From: Bradyrhizobium sp. BRP22
GTDB lineage: Bacteria > Pseudomonadota > Alphaproteobacteria > Rhizobiales > Xanthobacteraceae
Assembly: GCF_020194175.1 (NCBI RefSeq)
Contig: NZ_JADYVX010000014.1
Span: 62,001 to 126,000 of the forward strand
Reading direction: 5' to 3'
Length of the DNA stretch: 64,000 nucleotides
Below are positions 35,929 to 43,732 of the stretch, piece by piece. How positions within the stretch are numbered: position 1 is the stretch's first letter; each line of letters begins with the position of its first letter. The notes below the pieces were generated by a model. It saw only the letters and a list, made by a program, of their open reading frames with translations, was not told the DNA's origin and did no database searches. The translations under genes and the position numbers were made by a program.

Positions 35929-36477
35929 CTACTTGCCGCTCTCGTCCGCGAGAAAGCGGCCGAACGCGCCGCGCGCAAACAGCAAGGGCTCCTGCCGGTT
36001 GTAGGAATAGGCCTCTACCGCACCCAAGAATATGACGTGATCGCCGCCATAGTAGCGATTGACGGCACGACATTGAAAGTTCGCGACGCTGCCCACGATC
36101 ACGGGTGCATTTCCCAATCCAGGCGCCCAGTCCACCCCGGCGAATTTATCGTTCGAGGATTTTGCAAATTGCGAGGCCAATGCCTGCTGGGACTCACCCA
36201 GCACATTGACCGTGAAGTGGCTCGCATTCTGGAAGATGGACAGACCCTGTGAGAACAGGCCAAGGCTCCACAACACCAGCGGTGGATTTAACGATACGGA
36301 GGCAAACGAGTTGCAGGTGACACCATACGGCCTGCCGTCCGCGGCCATCGCCGTGACGATCGTGACGCCCGTTGCGAATGTGCCCAACGCATTCCGAAAA
36401 TCCCGTGGATCGATCGGGGAGTTGCCGCTGGCAAATTCATTGGCCGGGTCGGCCGGATGCTTGGGTACGTCAGACAT
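35929..36477 (-). CDS. Flavin reductase (HpaC/HsaB-like) of a two-component monooxygenase
   Basis: A 182-residue flavin reductase: FRNALGTFATGVTIVTAMAADGRPYGVTCNSFASVSLNPPLVLWSL is the FMN-binding first half, and FAGVDWAPGLGNAPVI and GDHVIFLGAVEAYSY follow. It uses NAD(P)H to make reduced flavin that diffuses to an oxygenase. The oxygenase gene at 36488 lies immediately upstream on the same strand with 10 bases between, so the two are co-transcribed. GAGGTTC lies ahead of ATG 36477. Confidence 0.85.
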   Translation of the reverse strand: MSDVPKHPADPANEFASGNSPIDPRDFRNALGTFATGVTIVTAMAADGRPYGVTCNSFASVSLNPPLVLWSLGLFSQGLSIFQNASHFTVNVLGESQQALASQFAKSSNDKFAGVDWAPGLGNAPVIVGSVANFQCRAVNRYYGGDHVIFLGAVEAYSYNRQEPLLFARGAFGRFLADESGK

Positions 36478-36487
36478 CCGGTGAACC

Positions 36488-37714
36488 TCAGAGCGTCAGA
36501 TTTTCGGACGGCAAGCCCAGCGCCACACGTCCATAATTGGTCCCTGCCGCATCGAAATTGAAAGCAAGGTGTGAACTCACCGCGTGGGCGTCGCGGAACT
36601 GCCGCTGCAACGTACCTGACGTGAAGAGGCTGCGCGCCCCGCTTGCGGCAAACAACAGCGATACGGCCTCGCTGCAGAGATTGACTGAAAAGGCGCCATC
36701 GCGCCGCAGCCTGGTTTTGACGGCGATATCGGGGATACGGCCGCTCCGCGCATCGGCCATCGCGCCGATGCAGTTCGACCGCATGATCAGGCGCGCAGCG
36801 TCGATCTTGGCGGAAGCTTCCGCGATCTTGATCTGCGTGCTTTGCATGTCGCCAAGCTTGGCGCGATTGGAGGTCGAAACGCGATGGCGGGCGATCTCGA
36901 CATAGTCGTCGAGACAGGCTTGCGCATTGCCGAGGGCCACGCCTGACAGGACATAGGGAAACAGTGCGAATACCGGCAGCGCATAGAGCGGATTCGGATT
37001 GACCGAACTGCCAGGCGTAGGCCCGCCCGTGAGGTCGCTCACTGCGATCGACATTGGATTTGCGACAAAGGCTTCCTCAACCTCAACCCCGTTCGACCCG
37101 GTCCCACACAGTCCGGTCGCATTCCAGATATCCTTGATTCTGTAATCCCGCCGGTTGAGCAGGAAGATCCGATATTCGACTCCATCAGCCTCGTCATCGG
37201 AGTAGACCACGCTGCCAAGCATGTTCCATTCGCAGGATTCGACACCCGACGAGAACGACCAGCTTCCAGTCAACACGTGGCCGCCACCGACCTTCCGTGC
37301 CCGGCCAGCCGGGAATATGAAGGAGGACGCAATCAGAGCATTCGGTTCCTTGCTCCAGACCGCATCCTGCGCCTGTGGATCGAACATCCCAAGCATCCAG
37401 TGGTGGCTCGCAAGATTGGCGAAATTCCACGCTACGGACGCATCGCCCTGCCCCAGCGCATCGGCACAATCGACCAGTGCGACATAGTCGAGCTCCGCAC
37501 CTCCCACGCGCTTCGGTTGCAGGAGCCGGAACAGGCCGGCGCTATGCAGGTCGTACTCGGTCTCCGGCGGCAGACGCCGCAATCCCTCGGTCCGTGCCGC
37601 TCGCTCGCGAAGGGCTGGAATGAGGGCCCTCGCACGGGCAACCATGGCCACATAATCTTCTACTTGACGCTCGGTGGGCGAGCTTCCATCGGGCCTGCGG
37701 CCGTCTGTTGCCAT
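36488..37714 (-). CDS. Flavin-dependent monooxygenase, acyl-CoA-dehydrogenase fold (HsaA/HpaB-C2-like)
   Basis: A 408-residue oxygenase with the acyl-CoA dehydrogenase fold: LRRLPPETEYDLHSAGLFRLLQPKRVGG (N-terminal helices), GDASVAWNFANLASHHWMLG, VLTGSWSFSSGVESCEWNMLG (middle beta domain) and a helical C-terminus with FNFDAAGTNYGRVALGLP. Enzymes of this group hydroxylate phenols, steroid phenols or sulfur heterocycles with reduced flavin and oxygen. The partner reductase is encoded right after it. The substrate is not deducible. ATG 37714 is preferred; 30 in-frame codons upstream lack family features. Confidence 0.82.
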   Translation of the reverse strand: MATDGRRPDGSSPTERQVEDYVAMVARARALIPALRERAARTEGLRRLPPETEYDLHSAGLFRLLQPKRVGGAELDYVALVDCADALGQGDASVAWNFANLASHHWMLGMFDPQAQDAVWSKEPNALIASSFIFPAGRARKVGGGHVLTGSWSFSSGVESCEWNMLGSVVYSDDEADGVEYRIFLLNRRDYRIKDIWNATGLCGTGSNGVEVEEAFVANPMSIAVSDLTGGPTPGSSVNPNPLYALPVFALFPYVLSGVALGNAQACLDDYVEIARHRVSTSNRAKLGDMQSTQIKIAEASAKIDAARLIMRSNCIGAMADARSGRIPDIAVKTRLRRDGAFSVNLCSEAVSLLFAASGARSLFTSGTLQRQFRDAHAVSSHLAFNFDAAGTNYGRVALGLPSENLTL

Positions 37715-37840
37715 TGGCGTTTTCCCGCTTGGCCTTTCTGATCCCAAAGTAGCCAAGACTGCCGGCAGTTTATCGCTTGAACACCACGGATCAAGACACC
37801 TCATGAGACCCGGACGTGAAGGAGCTGACGCCCGGAATCA

Positions 37841-37876
37841 AAATAAGCCCGGCGGCCAGGACGGCCAACCGGGCTT
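37841..37876 (-). terminator. Hairpin terminator after the phage-derived fusion gene
   Basis: AAGCCCGG (37845-37852) pairs with CCGGGCTT (37869-37876), and GGCC pairs inside the loop. Read on the minus strand the stem is followed by TTATTTTGATT, giving the stem plus T-rich run of a rho-independent terminator for transcripts coming from 38468. Confidence 0.6.
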
Positions 37877-37949
37877 GTTCGGAACTCTCGCGGACCCGTC
37901 AGCCTCGCGCGACCTCACGGGCTCCGATCTCGGCTGATCGCTTCCAGCA

Positions 37950-38468
37950 TCATCCCATGGTTTTCCGCCAGTACAGGGTATGCGGCCATGCCCAGGGAGC
38001 CTGCGGCTGGTACAGCCGATACCCAGCACGGATGAAGTTGTTGGCGGAGGCGATATTGTCCGTCGTATCGGAAACGATCGAATGCCATCCATTGCGGCGT
38101 GCGCGAGTCTCCAGGGCACGCATGAGGCGGAGCTGAAGGCGCTGGCCACAATGCGCCTGCATGCCGCGGAAGATGATAATACCGTCGCCGGGCGTTTCGA
38201 TCTTGTCGGCAAACAGCTTGAAGCCGCTACCGATGCCGAGCGAGGCGATCTTGCTTTCGATCAGGCGCTTTGAGGATTGCGCCAGCGTCCGCTGCGCCTC
38301 GCGGATGCAGACCGCGAGCGTGCCGCGTTCGGCTTGGCAGGTCTCGACCAGAAGCTCTCCAAAGAAATGCGACTTTCCCGAGCCGCGGCCCCCGAAAGCT
38401 CCTTTGTATCGCCCCGACCGCAGAAGCGGTTCAAAGACTCTCGCTGTTGGAATCTTCAGGATGGACAA
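37950..38468 (-). pseudogene. Chimeric remnant: phage terminase large subunit N-terminus fused to GNAT acetyltransferase C-terminus
   Basis: The 172-codon frame has two unrelated halves. Codons 1 to about 103 (38468 to about 38160) match the start of a phage terminase large subunit: GRYKGAFGGRGSGKSHFFGE holds the Walker A loop, followed by AVCIREAQRTLAQSSKRLIE and IIIFRGMQ. A real subunit runs on for another 300 or more residues. From about 38159 the sequence turns into the tail of a GNAT acetyltransferase (RLMRALETRARRNGWHSIVSD, ASANNFIRAGYRLYQP). Deletion between a prophage and a host gene would produce this. The start is TTG 38468, overlapping the upstream small gene. Whether the fusion is expressed is unknown. 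Confidence 0.75.
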
Positions 38469-38688
38469 TGACGCGCTCTATTCGGTGGACCAGCTCAAGC
38501 GTACCGTCACCGCCGTTCTCGATCGCCTGCGGCGCCTTGCCCCAGCCGCGGTCGAGAATGGCGTTGGCGGCGGAGACGCGCGCGGCCGGGGTTGCATCTT
38601 TGCTCCGCATGATGCCGACCAGGACGTTCAACGCCGTCCTGGTGTGACTGCGGGCGAGCGAGCGGATTTCGGTGAGGGTTTTTGCCAC
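38431..38688 (-). CDS. Small phage protein preceding the terminase (terminase-small-subunit-like)
   Basis: An 85-residue basic helical protein: MAKTLTEIRSLARSHTRTAL, then VLVGIMRSKDATPAARVSAANAILDRGWGKAP. Proteins of this form, with the A-R-V-x-A-A-N-x-I-L-D-R-G-W-G-K motif, occur just ahead of terminase large subunits in alphaproteobacterial prophages. It starts at GTG 38688 directly after the TAA of the preceding small gene and overlaps the terminase remnant by 38 bases, the compact packing of phage operons. Confidence 0.65.
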   Translation of the reverse strand: MAKTLTEIRSLARSHTRTALNVLVGIMRSKDATPAARVSAANAILDRGWGKAPQAIENGGDGTLELVHRIERVIVHPEDSNSESL

Positions 38689-38841
38689 TTAGGTCTCGTG
38701 CAGATCGGGGACTTCGTCCAGCGGCGCGCTGGGTTGGTCGCTGATGGCATCGTCCGGCAGCGCCGAGCGAAAGACGATTATTGGAAAATCCGTCTGTTCA
38801 TTGGCGTCGCTCGGCGGTCGAATGAATCGGATGATCTCCAC
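38689..38841 (-). CDS. Small phage-operon protein, 50 residues
   Basis: GTG 38841 opens a 50-codon frame (MEIIRFIRPPSDANEQTDFP, then IIVFRSALPDDAISDQPSAP and an acidic end). Its TAA is followed at once by the GTG of the 85-residue gene, and its start lies 2 bases after the stop of the 23-residue frame. The tight spacing and protein-like composition support it as a real phage micro-gene. No function is known to me. Confidence 0.5.
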   Translation of the reverse strand: MEIIRFIRPPSDANEQTDFPIIVFRSALPDDAISDQPSAPLDEVPDLHET

Positions 38842-38843
38842 GC

Positions 38844-38915
38844 TTATTCGAATGCCTCGCACAGCGCGATGGCGACCAGTCCGGCAAGCGCCAGCGATAT
38901 CAGATAGGCGGTCAT
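38844..38915 (-). CDS. Hydrophobic micropeptide, 23 residues
   Basis: ATG 38915 opens MTAYLISLALAGLVAIALCE plus three residues, a single membrane-spanning helix. It begins 1 base after the stop of the preceding 42-codon frame and ends 2 bases before the next start. Such short frames are easily missed; support comes from spacing and from the clean hydrophobic helix. Confidence 0.42.
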   Translation of the reverse strand: MTAYLISLALAGLVAIALCEAFE

Positions 38916-38916
38916 G

Positions 38917-39045
38917 TCAGCCTTGCTCTAAACCAGGGTCCTTGCGACAAGCGGCGCGGCGAGGCGTCTCCATCGCGTTGATGGCTTCGCTTGTGCGCGA
39001 CGGCGTATTGAAGTTGCGGCAGATCGCCCGGGAGGCGGCGACCAT
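38917..39045 (-). CDS. Small basic protein at the head of the phage micro-operon
   Basis: ATG 39045 opens 42 codons (MVAASRAICRNFNTPSRTSE, then INAMETPRRAACRKDPGLEQG). It is basic with Ser/Thr-rich start and no recognisable domain. It abuts the 23-residue frame by 1 base. Evidence is positional only. Confidence 0.38.
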   Translation of the reverse strand: MVAASRAICRNFNTPSRTSEAINAMETPRRAACRKDPGLEQG

Positions 39046-39257
39046 TTGGGCGCGAACCTTATCCCCTCAATTGTCGGGGGCCGCATGCGGCGGTGGCACG
39101 TTGGCGCCACGCCGCGGGCCGGCGCGTTCGCGCGCGCCGGCTGATCGACGGTGAAGATGGTTCGGACGACGGCGCGCTGGCGACGCGCGGGGCGACGGGC
39201 ATGGTGATGTGGCGTCGTGACGCGCGGCCGTCGTCCGATTCGAAAAACCCAAAGAAA

Positions 39258-39339
39258 AAGCCCGCCGCGGATTTCTCCGCGCGGGCTTCACAATGTTTGC
39301 GATGATGTCCTTATGCCCCTGATTTGCCCGACGTGTCAA
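39258..39339. repeat. Hairpin repeat unit A
   Basis: Unit A has a hairpin (39258-39265 pairing with 39281-39288, extended by CGCGGA/TCCGCG with one bulge) followed by a 41-base tail at 39299-39339. The tail matches that of unit B (39455-39495) at 37 of 41 positions by direct comparison. On the minus strand the hairpin is followed by TTTTTCTTT, so unit A can act as a rho-independent terminator. Confidence 0.7.
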
Positions 39340-39408
39340 CGTCCATGTTGACGTGACGCCGGCGATCCGGCCACGCATCATCGGCGGCCGTATGCTGCTG
39401 CGACAGCA

Positions 39409-39495
39409 AAATGCCCGCGGCGGCGATTTCCGCTGCGGGCATTTCACGAATTCCGCGACGATGTCCTTATGCCTCTGATTTGCCCGACGCGGCAA
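39409..39495. repeat. Hairpin repeat unit B
   Basis: Second copy of the element, about 156 bases after unit A in the same orientation. AAATGCCCGC (39409-39418) pairs with GCGGGCATTT (39435-39444); the shared tail is 39455-39495. Stem sequences differ from unit A while pairing is kept, which points to selection on structure. The surrounding 39046-39707 holds no supportable gene. Confidence 0.7.
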
Positions 39496-39707
39496 GTGTT
39501 TTCTGGATCGTAAACAAAATGCACAAAATGCCGGGAGACAATTTCGACAAGATGAAACCGATCCTTGCGACGATACCAGTCAGTGCTGCCTGATTGGAAT
39601 GACTTGGCGAGAACGCGCGATCGGAAGCGCAAGCATGTTGCCGAGCAGCACAAGCGCAACGGCGTCGGCCAGCACGCCGGCATTTGATCGCATGGCGGAG
39701 ACCGTCG

Positions 39708-39893
39708 ATGTATTTCGCTGCCGTCGCGCTCACCATTCTGTCGGGGGTGCTCTATGCCGCCGGCAAGCACGAGCTTGGTTCACTCAGCTCCGACGTCTGT
39801 CGTTACGGCGGCATGCTCTGCGACAGTCCGCATTATGTGTTGGTGGTCGCCATCCTCGCGGCCGTCTGGGGCAAGTTCGTCAGCATGCGCTGA
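39708..39893 (+). CDS. Small membrane protein, unknown function
   Basis: A 61-residue protein with two hydrophobic segments (YFAAVALTILSGVLYAAG; YVLVVAILAAVWGKFV) around a short loop with two Cys (DVCRYGGMLCDSP). GGAG (39697-39700) lies 7 bases before ATG 39708. Composition and ribosome site argue for a real gene. No family recognised. Confidence 0.62.
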   Translation: MYFAAVALTILSGVLYAAGKHELGSLSSDVCRYGGMLCDSPHYVLVVAILAAVWGKFVSMR

Positions 39894-39941
39894 ACCGTGC
39901 TGATCCCGCGAGACCGCGGAAAATCGAAACCAGCCTCGAGG

Positions 39942-40214
39942 TTATTGCCGCATTGTGGGGTTGGCCGGGTGCGCAGGCTTCGGTCCGGGTGGAACGGGCT
40001 CGATCGGCGCCTTCGGCTCCGTCGGCATTACCGTGGCGCCTGCGGCCCGCGCAGCCTCCCCCGTTGTGGAGTAGTTGGCCGTTTCCGCCGGCTGTACCCT
40101 CGGCTTGCTCCATGGACCATGATCGACCACCAATATGCCAAATACACCCGCGGCGGCTACGGCCAATGCGACCAAGAGTGGCGCCCCGCCGTGCCGGTTC
40201 GAACGATTTGCCAT
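39942..40214 (-). CDS. Small membrane-anchored Pro/Ala-rich protein, unknown function
   Basis: A 90-residue protein: basic N-terminus (ANRSNRHGG), one hydrophobic helix at about residues 11-30 (PLLVALAVAAAGVFGILVV), then a periplasmic tail rich in Pro, Ala and Glu ending PANPTMRQ. A longer in-frame reading to 40601 is rejected because its first 129 codons look non-coding and overlap the plus-strand gene at 40411. GGAG lies about 11 bases before ATG 40214. Confidence 0.55.
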   Translation of the reverse strand: MANRSNRHGGAPLLVALAVAAAGVFGILVVDHGPWSKPRVQPAETANYSTTGEAARAAGATVMPTEPKAPIEPVPPGPKPAHPANPTMRQ

Positions 40215-40410
40215 CAATGAAGTCTTCTCCGTCAATGTGCGTGCCTGGTGAATAAATCCAGTGGGCCTCCAAGGTTCCCTGCCCGCTAGACCGAACAGGA
40301 CCGCCCCAAGCGGAACAAATTGGCAGTTGACGCATTTGGTCGACCAGCCGTCCCAAGATGGCCTTCGGCGCGGAGTGCGCTGCCAGACCAGATCTCGTGA
40401 GGTTCGAGCC

Positions 40411-40671
40411 GTGAACTTCGAAACACCCGAATCCCCGCTGCAGCCCAGCCTTGGCGAACGCGCAATCGACACCGCAACCGACGTGTCGCGCACGATCACG
40501 GAAGTTTCCGATGGGCTTCGCGCTGCAACAGATCGGCTCGGCGATGCAATCAAGGCCTCGCGCCAACCCGGCGGCGCGCTTTCCACGATCAGCGCGATCA
40601 CCCGCGAAGCGCCGTTGACGTGCCTGGTTGTCGCGTTCCTGTTCGGCGTGGCGGTAGCGCGACGTCGTTAA
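40411..40671 (+). CDS. Small DUF883/ElaB-like membrane-anchored protein
   Basis: An 86-residue protein with an amphipathic helical region (ERAIDTATDVSRTITEVSDGLRAATDRLGDAI) and a C-terminal anchor (REAPLTCLVVAFLFGVAVARRR). That layout, ending in a hydrophobic helix plus Arg-Arg-Arg, is that of ElaB/YqjD-type stationary-phase proteins. The start is GTG 40411 with TGAGG 8 bases ahead. Confidence 0.6.
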   Translation: MNFETPESPLQPSLGERAIDTATDVSRTITEVSDGLRAATDRLGDAIKASRQPGGALSTISAITREAPLTCLVVAFLFGVAVARRR

Positions 40672-40846
40672 CTGCTCCGGTCAGGACAGAGCCGCTGTCA
40701 CCCCTTCTCGACAAATATTTCCTAGCGTCAGCGGTCCTGAAAGCATCTCCCGGATTCCAACGGTGGCAGCAATGTGGCACAATGATTCGGTGGGCTATTC
40801 GCCCACAGGTCAGTGGCGTCGCGTCTCTTGGGGAAGAGGGGATCCA

Positions 40847-41032
40847 ATGCTGCGCACATTCCGGCCAACACCGACCTGCACGCGATTCAAGAGCAACATC
40901 GAAATGCCATGCATGAAATGCGGCGCCCAGATGCGGCTCGCTTTGGTCGAACCGCGAGATCAGGTCTACGACGTGCTGACCTACCGCTGTGCGCCCTGCG
41001 ATTCCGGCGAGAGCTTCCTGCAGGCTCGCTAG
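40847..41032 (+). CDS. Small zinc-ribbon-like protein, unknown function
   Basis: A 61-residue protein with CMKCG near residue 23 and CAPC near residue 50, spaced like the two knuckles of a zinc ribbon. The central strand region is MRLALVEPRDQVYDVLTYRC. GAGGGG lies 6 bases before ATG 40847. Probably a metal-binding cytoplasmic protein; partner unknown. Confidence 0.62.
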   Translation: MLRTFRPTPTCTRFKSNIEMPCMKCGAQMRLALVEPRDQVYDVLTYRCAPCDSGESFLQAR

Positions 41033-41046
41033 AGGGGTCGCCTGCG

Positions 41047-41250
41047 TCAGCCGCTCAGCACCGCCATGCCGGCGTTGGTGAGAACGGGATTGTCATCCTG
41101 CAGCTCGATCAGACCAAGTTCGCTCAGGACACGCAGATCGTCGTCGCTGACAGGTGACAGCTTCAGGCGACAGGCCTGGATGTCTCGCAGCGCCCAGCGC
41201 AGCGCGATCGCTCTTTCGAGAGAAAAATCTGCGAACGGGTTATCTGCCAT
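41047..41250 (-). CDS. Small hypothetical protein
   Basis: A 67-residue protein (MADNPFADFSLERAIALRWA, DIQACRLKLSPVSDDDLRVL, then a winged-helix-like end ELGLIELQDDNPVLTNAG). The pattern looks like a short HTH-like fold without basic surface. No ribosome site is obvious. Convergent with the zinc-ribbon gene. Confidence 0.5.
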   Translation of the reverse strand: MADNPFADFSLERAIALRWALRDIQACRLKLSPVSDDDLRVLSELGLIELQDDNPVLTNAGMAVLSG

Positions 41251-41372
41251 TCGGGTCGACTATTCCGGCATGCTCGCCGTCCCGCTTTGCGGATGCGACG
41301 GCAATGGCTGCGATAACGCGATAAGTGCCTTCGCGTTCCCTCGCCCCTTCCGCCGATCGGAAATTGCTGCTC

Positions 41373-42506
41373 CTAGTAGCGGTACGGCTCAATGTCCAAC
41401 AGCGGAAACGCGCTGAACACGCCCGGCGGGTTGGTCGCCGTCGCCGGATGCAGGTAGGACTTGTCGAGTTCGGCGAAGCTGGTCACGCCGAGCAGGCCCA
41501 GGCAGCGGATCACCTCGTCCTCCAGCAATTCCAGCATCCGGGTGATGCCCCTCTCGCCGTCGGCTGCCAGTGCCCAGCATTGCAGGCGACCGATGCCGAC
41601 GAGATCGGCGCCCGAGGCAATCGCCTTCACGATGTCAGTGCCGCGGCAGAACGAGCCGTCGACCATGATCTTGGCGCGCCCCCTCACCGCCTCGACGATC
41701 TCCGGCAGGACGTGCATGGCACCACGGCCGTGATCGAGCTGACGGCCTCCATGGTTGGACACGTAAATCCAGTCGACGCCATGATCCAGCGCGACGACTG
41801 CATCCTCCGCGGTGGCTATCCCCTTGATGACCAGCGGTATCCGGAACTTGTCCTTGATCAACTTCACGGTCCGCCATTCCAACCCTTTCTGGAAGTCGCC
41901 ACCAGTGGCGCGAATGCGACTTTCCCGGACATACCGCTTGGCGATATCGCGCTCGCGACGGCTGTAGTGGGCTGTGTCGACCGTGAGGCAGAAGGCGGAA
42001 TAGCCGTTATCAATACTACGGCTGACGACGTCCTCGACAAAGGCATCATCTCCGCGGACATAGAGCTGGAAAATGCGTAGCGCGTCGGGCGCGGCCTTCG
42101 CGGTATTCTCAAGCCCGGGCTCGGACACCGAACTCAGCATATGAGCCGCGCCGAATGTGCCGGCGCCGCGAGCGACCGCCGCTCCGGCCGCGGGATCGAA
42201 GATTTCGAGCGCACCAACCGGTGCAAGCATGACCGGCAGTTGCAATCTGCGGCCAAACACCTCCGTTGAAGGGTCGACGTGAACCACGTTGCGCAGCACA
42301 CGCGGCCGGAACGCGATCTCGTCCAGCGCCATCCTGTTGCGCCGCAGCGTGGTCTCGGTCTCGGCAGCGCCGACGATGTAATCCCAGGCGTTCTGGTTCA
42401 GCCTGGCGCGGGCCTTGCGGACGAATTCGTGCAGGTTCTGGTATTCTTCGCCGCTTGCCCCGAGTTCGACATTGCGTGCCGGGCGGATCGAGGTCCCGTC
42501 ATTCAT
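41373..42506 (-). CDS. FMN-dependent alpha-hydroxyacid oxidase/dehydrogenase (LldD family)
   Basis: A 377-residue TIM-barrel flavoenzyme that oxidises an L-2-hydroxyacid to the 2-oxoacid. FMN and substrate motifs are present: LPVMLAPVGALEIFDP, FQLYVRGD, FCLTVDTAHYSRRERD, IPLVIKGIATAEDA with the FMN Lys, and WIYVSNHGGRQLDHG with the catalytic His and Arg. The last part MVDGSFCRGTDIVKAIASGADLVGIGR binds phosphate. GGGAGAG lies ahead of ATG 42506. Substrate (lactate, glycolate, mandelate or other) is open. It is 144 bases downstream of the GlxA-type regulator on the same strand. Confidence 0.87.
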   Translation of the reverse strand: MNDGTSIRPARNVELGASGEEYQNLHEFVRKARARLNQNAWDYIVGAAETETTLRRNRMALDEIAFRPRVLRNVVHVDPSTEVFGRRLQLPVMLAPVGALEIFDPAAGAAVARGAGTFGAAHMLSSVSEPGLENTAKAAPDALRIFQLYVRGDDAFVEDVVSRSIDNGYSAFCLTVDTAHYSRRERDIAKRYVRESRIRATGGDFQKGLEWRTVKLIKDKFRIPLVIKGIATAEDAVVALDHGVDWIYVSNHGGRQLDHGRGAMHVLPEIVEAVRGRAKIMVDGSFCRGTDIVKAIASGADLVGIGRLQCWALAADGERGITRMLELLEDEVIRCLGLLGVTSFAELDKSYLHPATATNPPGVFSAFPLLDIEPYRY

Positions 42507-42650
42507 GGTGGTTTCTCTCCCGTTTGGCTAGCACATTAGCCGCAGATAAGCGGCAAAGGCTACCGCCTTGAACGCATAAATTCCGCACGCGAACGAAACG
42601 CTGCTATTCGCTTGCAACGACCCTCTGCCGATGGCAGAGAACTCCTGCGC

Positions 42651-43670
42651 TCAACCGTCCGAAAAGCGGTTTCTGTATTCGGTCGGCGATACGCCGAGAT
42701 GCCTGAGGAAGGCTCGCCGCATCCGCTCGTCGTCACCGAAGCCGGCACGTTTTGCGACCTCCACGACGCCACGTATCTGCCGGCTCTCCAGCAATAGCCG
42801 CGCGGTTTCGACACGCAGCGCCTCAACGCCATTTGCCGGCGTCATGCCGGTCCGACTGGCATAGGTGCGGGCGAAGGTGCGCGGCGTCATGCCGGCCTTC
42901 GCGGCCAGCGTCTCGACCCGGAGATCGCTGGCGATGTTTTCGATGATCCAGGCGTGGAGCGCGCTGAAGCGACCTTCAACGTCGGACGCCTGCGCCGCAA
43001 GCACGGTCGAGAACTGGCTCTGACCGCCCGGCCGTTTCAGGAACACCACTAGCCGCCGGGCAACGTCGAGCGCAATCGTATGGCCGAAATCCTCTTCGAT
43101 CATGGCAAGCGCCAGATCGATGCCGGCGCTGACGCCAGCCGATGACCACACGTGCCCATCCTTGACGAAGATCGCATCGGGCTCGACGCGAACATTTGGA
43201 AAACTGTCCTGCAGCCGTGGGCAATAGCGCCAGTGCGTTGCAGCGCGCTTGCCGTCCAGCACACCGGTCCAGGCAAGCGCGAAAGCCCCAAGACAGACCG
43301 AGGCGATCCGGCGTGCCTGCGGCAGCGCCTGCGATATCCATTTCATCAAGCGGATGTCTTTGCGGATTTCCCAGATGCCGGGGCCACCCGGTATCACGAG
43401 CGTATCGATCTGCTGCGGTCGCACGCTGCTGATCGGAGCCGTGTCGATCATCATTCCCACATCCGTCGAAACCAGTCCGCCGCCGGTGGACAGGTAGGAA
43501 AGCGAATATCCGGGGCCCGGCAATTCGATCGCCTCCAGTTCAGCGAACACCTGCGCCGGGCCGGAGATATCGAGCAGCGTCACGCCGGGGAAGGCGACAA
43601 TCGCAATCCGCCGCGTCGCAGCTTGGGGACGCGGAGGGAGCCGTCGGGGTTTGGCAGATTTCGAGGGCAT
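42651..43670 (-). CDS. GlxA-family AraC-type regulator with DJ-1/PfpI domain
   Basis: A 339-residue regulator. Residues 20-190 form a DJ-1/PfpI-like sensor (IAIVAFPGVTLLDISGPAQVF; TLVIPGGPGIWEI; IASVCLGAFALAWTGVLDG with the nucleophile-elbow Cys). Residues 235-339 hold two AraC HTH motifs (RVETLAAKAGMTPRTFARTY; VVEVAKRAGFGDDERMRRAF). Such proteins often activate nearby catabolic or resistance genes. It is divergent from the GNAT-like gene at 43733 by 62 bases, so control of that group is likely. AAGGACAAT precedes ATG 43670. Confidence 0.87.
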   Translation of the reverse strand: MPSKSAKPRRLPPRPQAATRRIAIVAFPGVTLLDISGPAQVFAELEAIELPGPGYSLSYLSTGGGLVSTDVGMMIDTAPISSVRPQQIDTLVIPGGPGIWEIRKDIRLMKWISQALPQARRIASVCLGAFALAWTGVLDGKRAATHWRYCPRLQDSFPNVRVEPDAIFVKDGHVWSSAGVSAGIDLALAMIEEDFGHTIALDVARRLVVFLKRPGGQSQFSTVLAAQASDVEGRFSALHAWIIENIASDLRVETLAAKAGMTPRTFARTYASRTGMTPANGVEALRVETARLLLESRQIRGVVEVAKRAGFGDDERMRRAFLRHLGVSPTEYRNRFSDG

Positions 43671-43732
43671 ATTGTCCTTTAAGCCATTCGAGCCTCGCCT
43701 GTATAGCTCTCTACCGACAGTGGAGTTCTGCC

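Noticed and set aside
39067..39495. Minus-strand open frame of 142 codons with an internal repeat (RRANQ-HKDI twice)
   Set aside because: The repeated peptide is only the translation of the two hairpin repeat units, and the rest is Arg/Pro/Ala-rich with no ribosome site.
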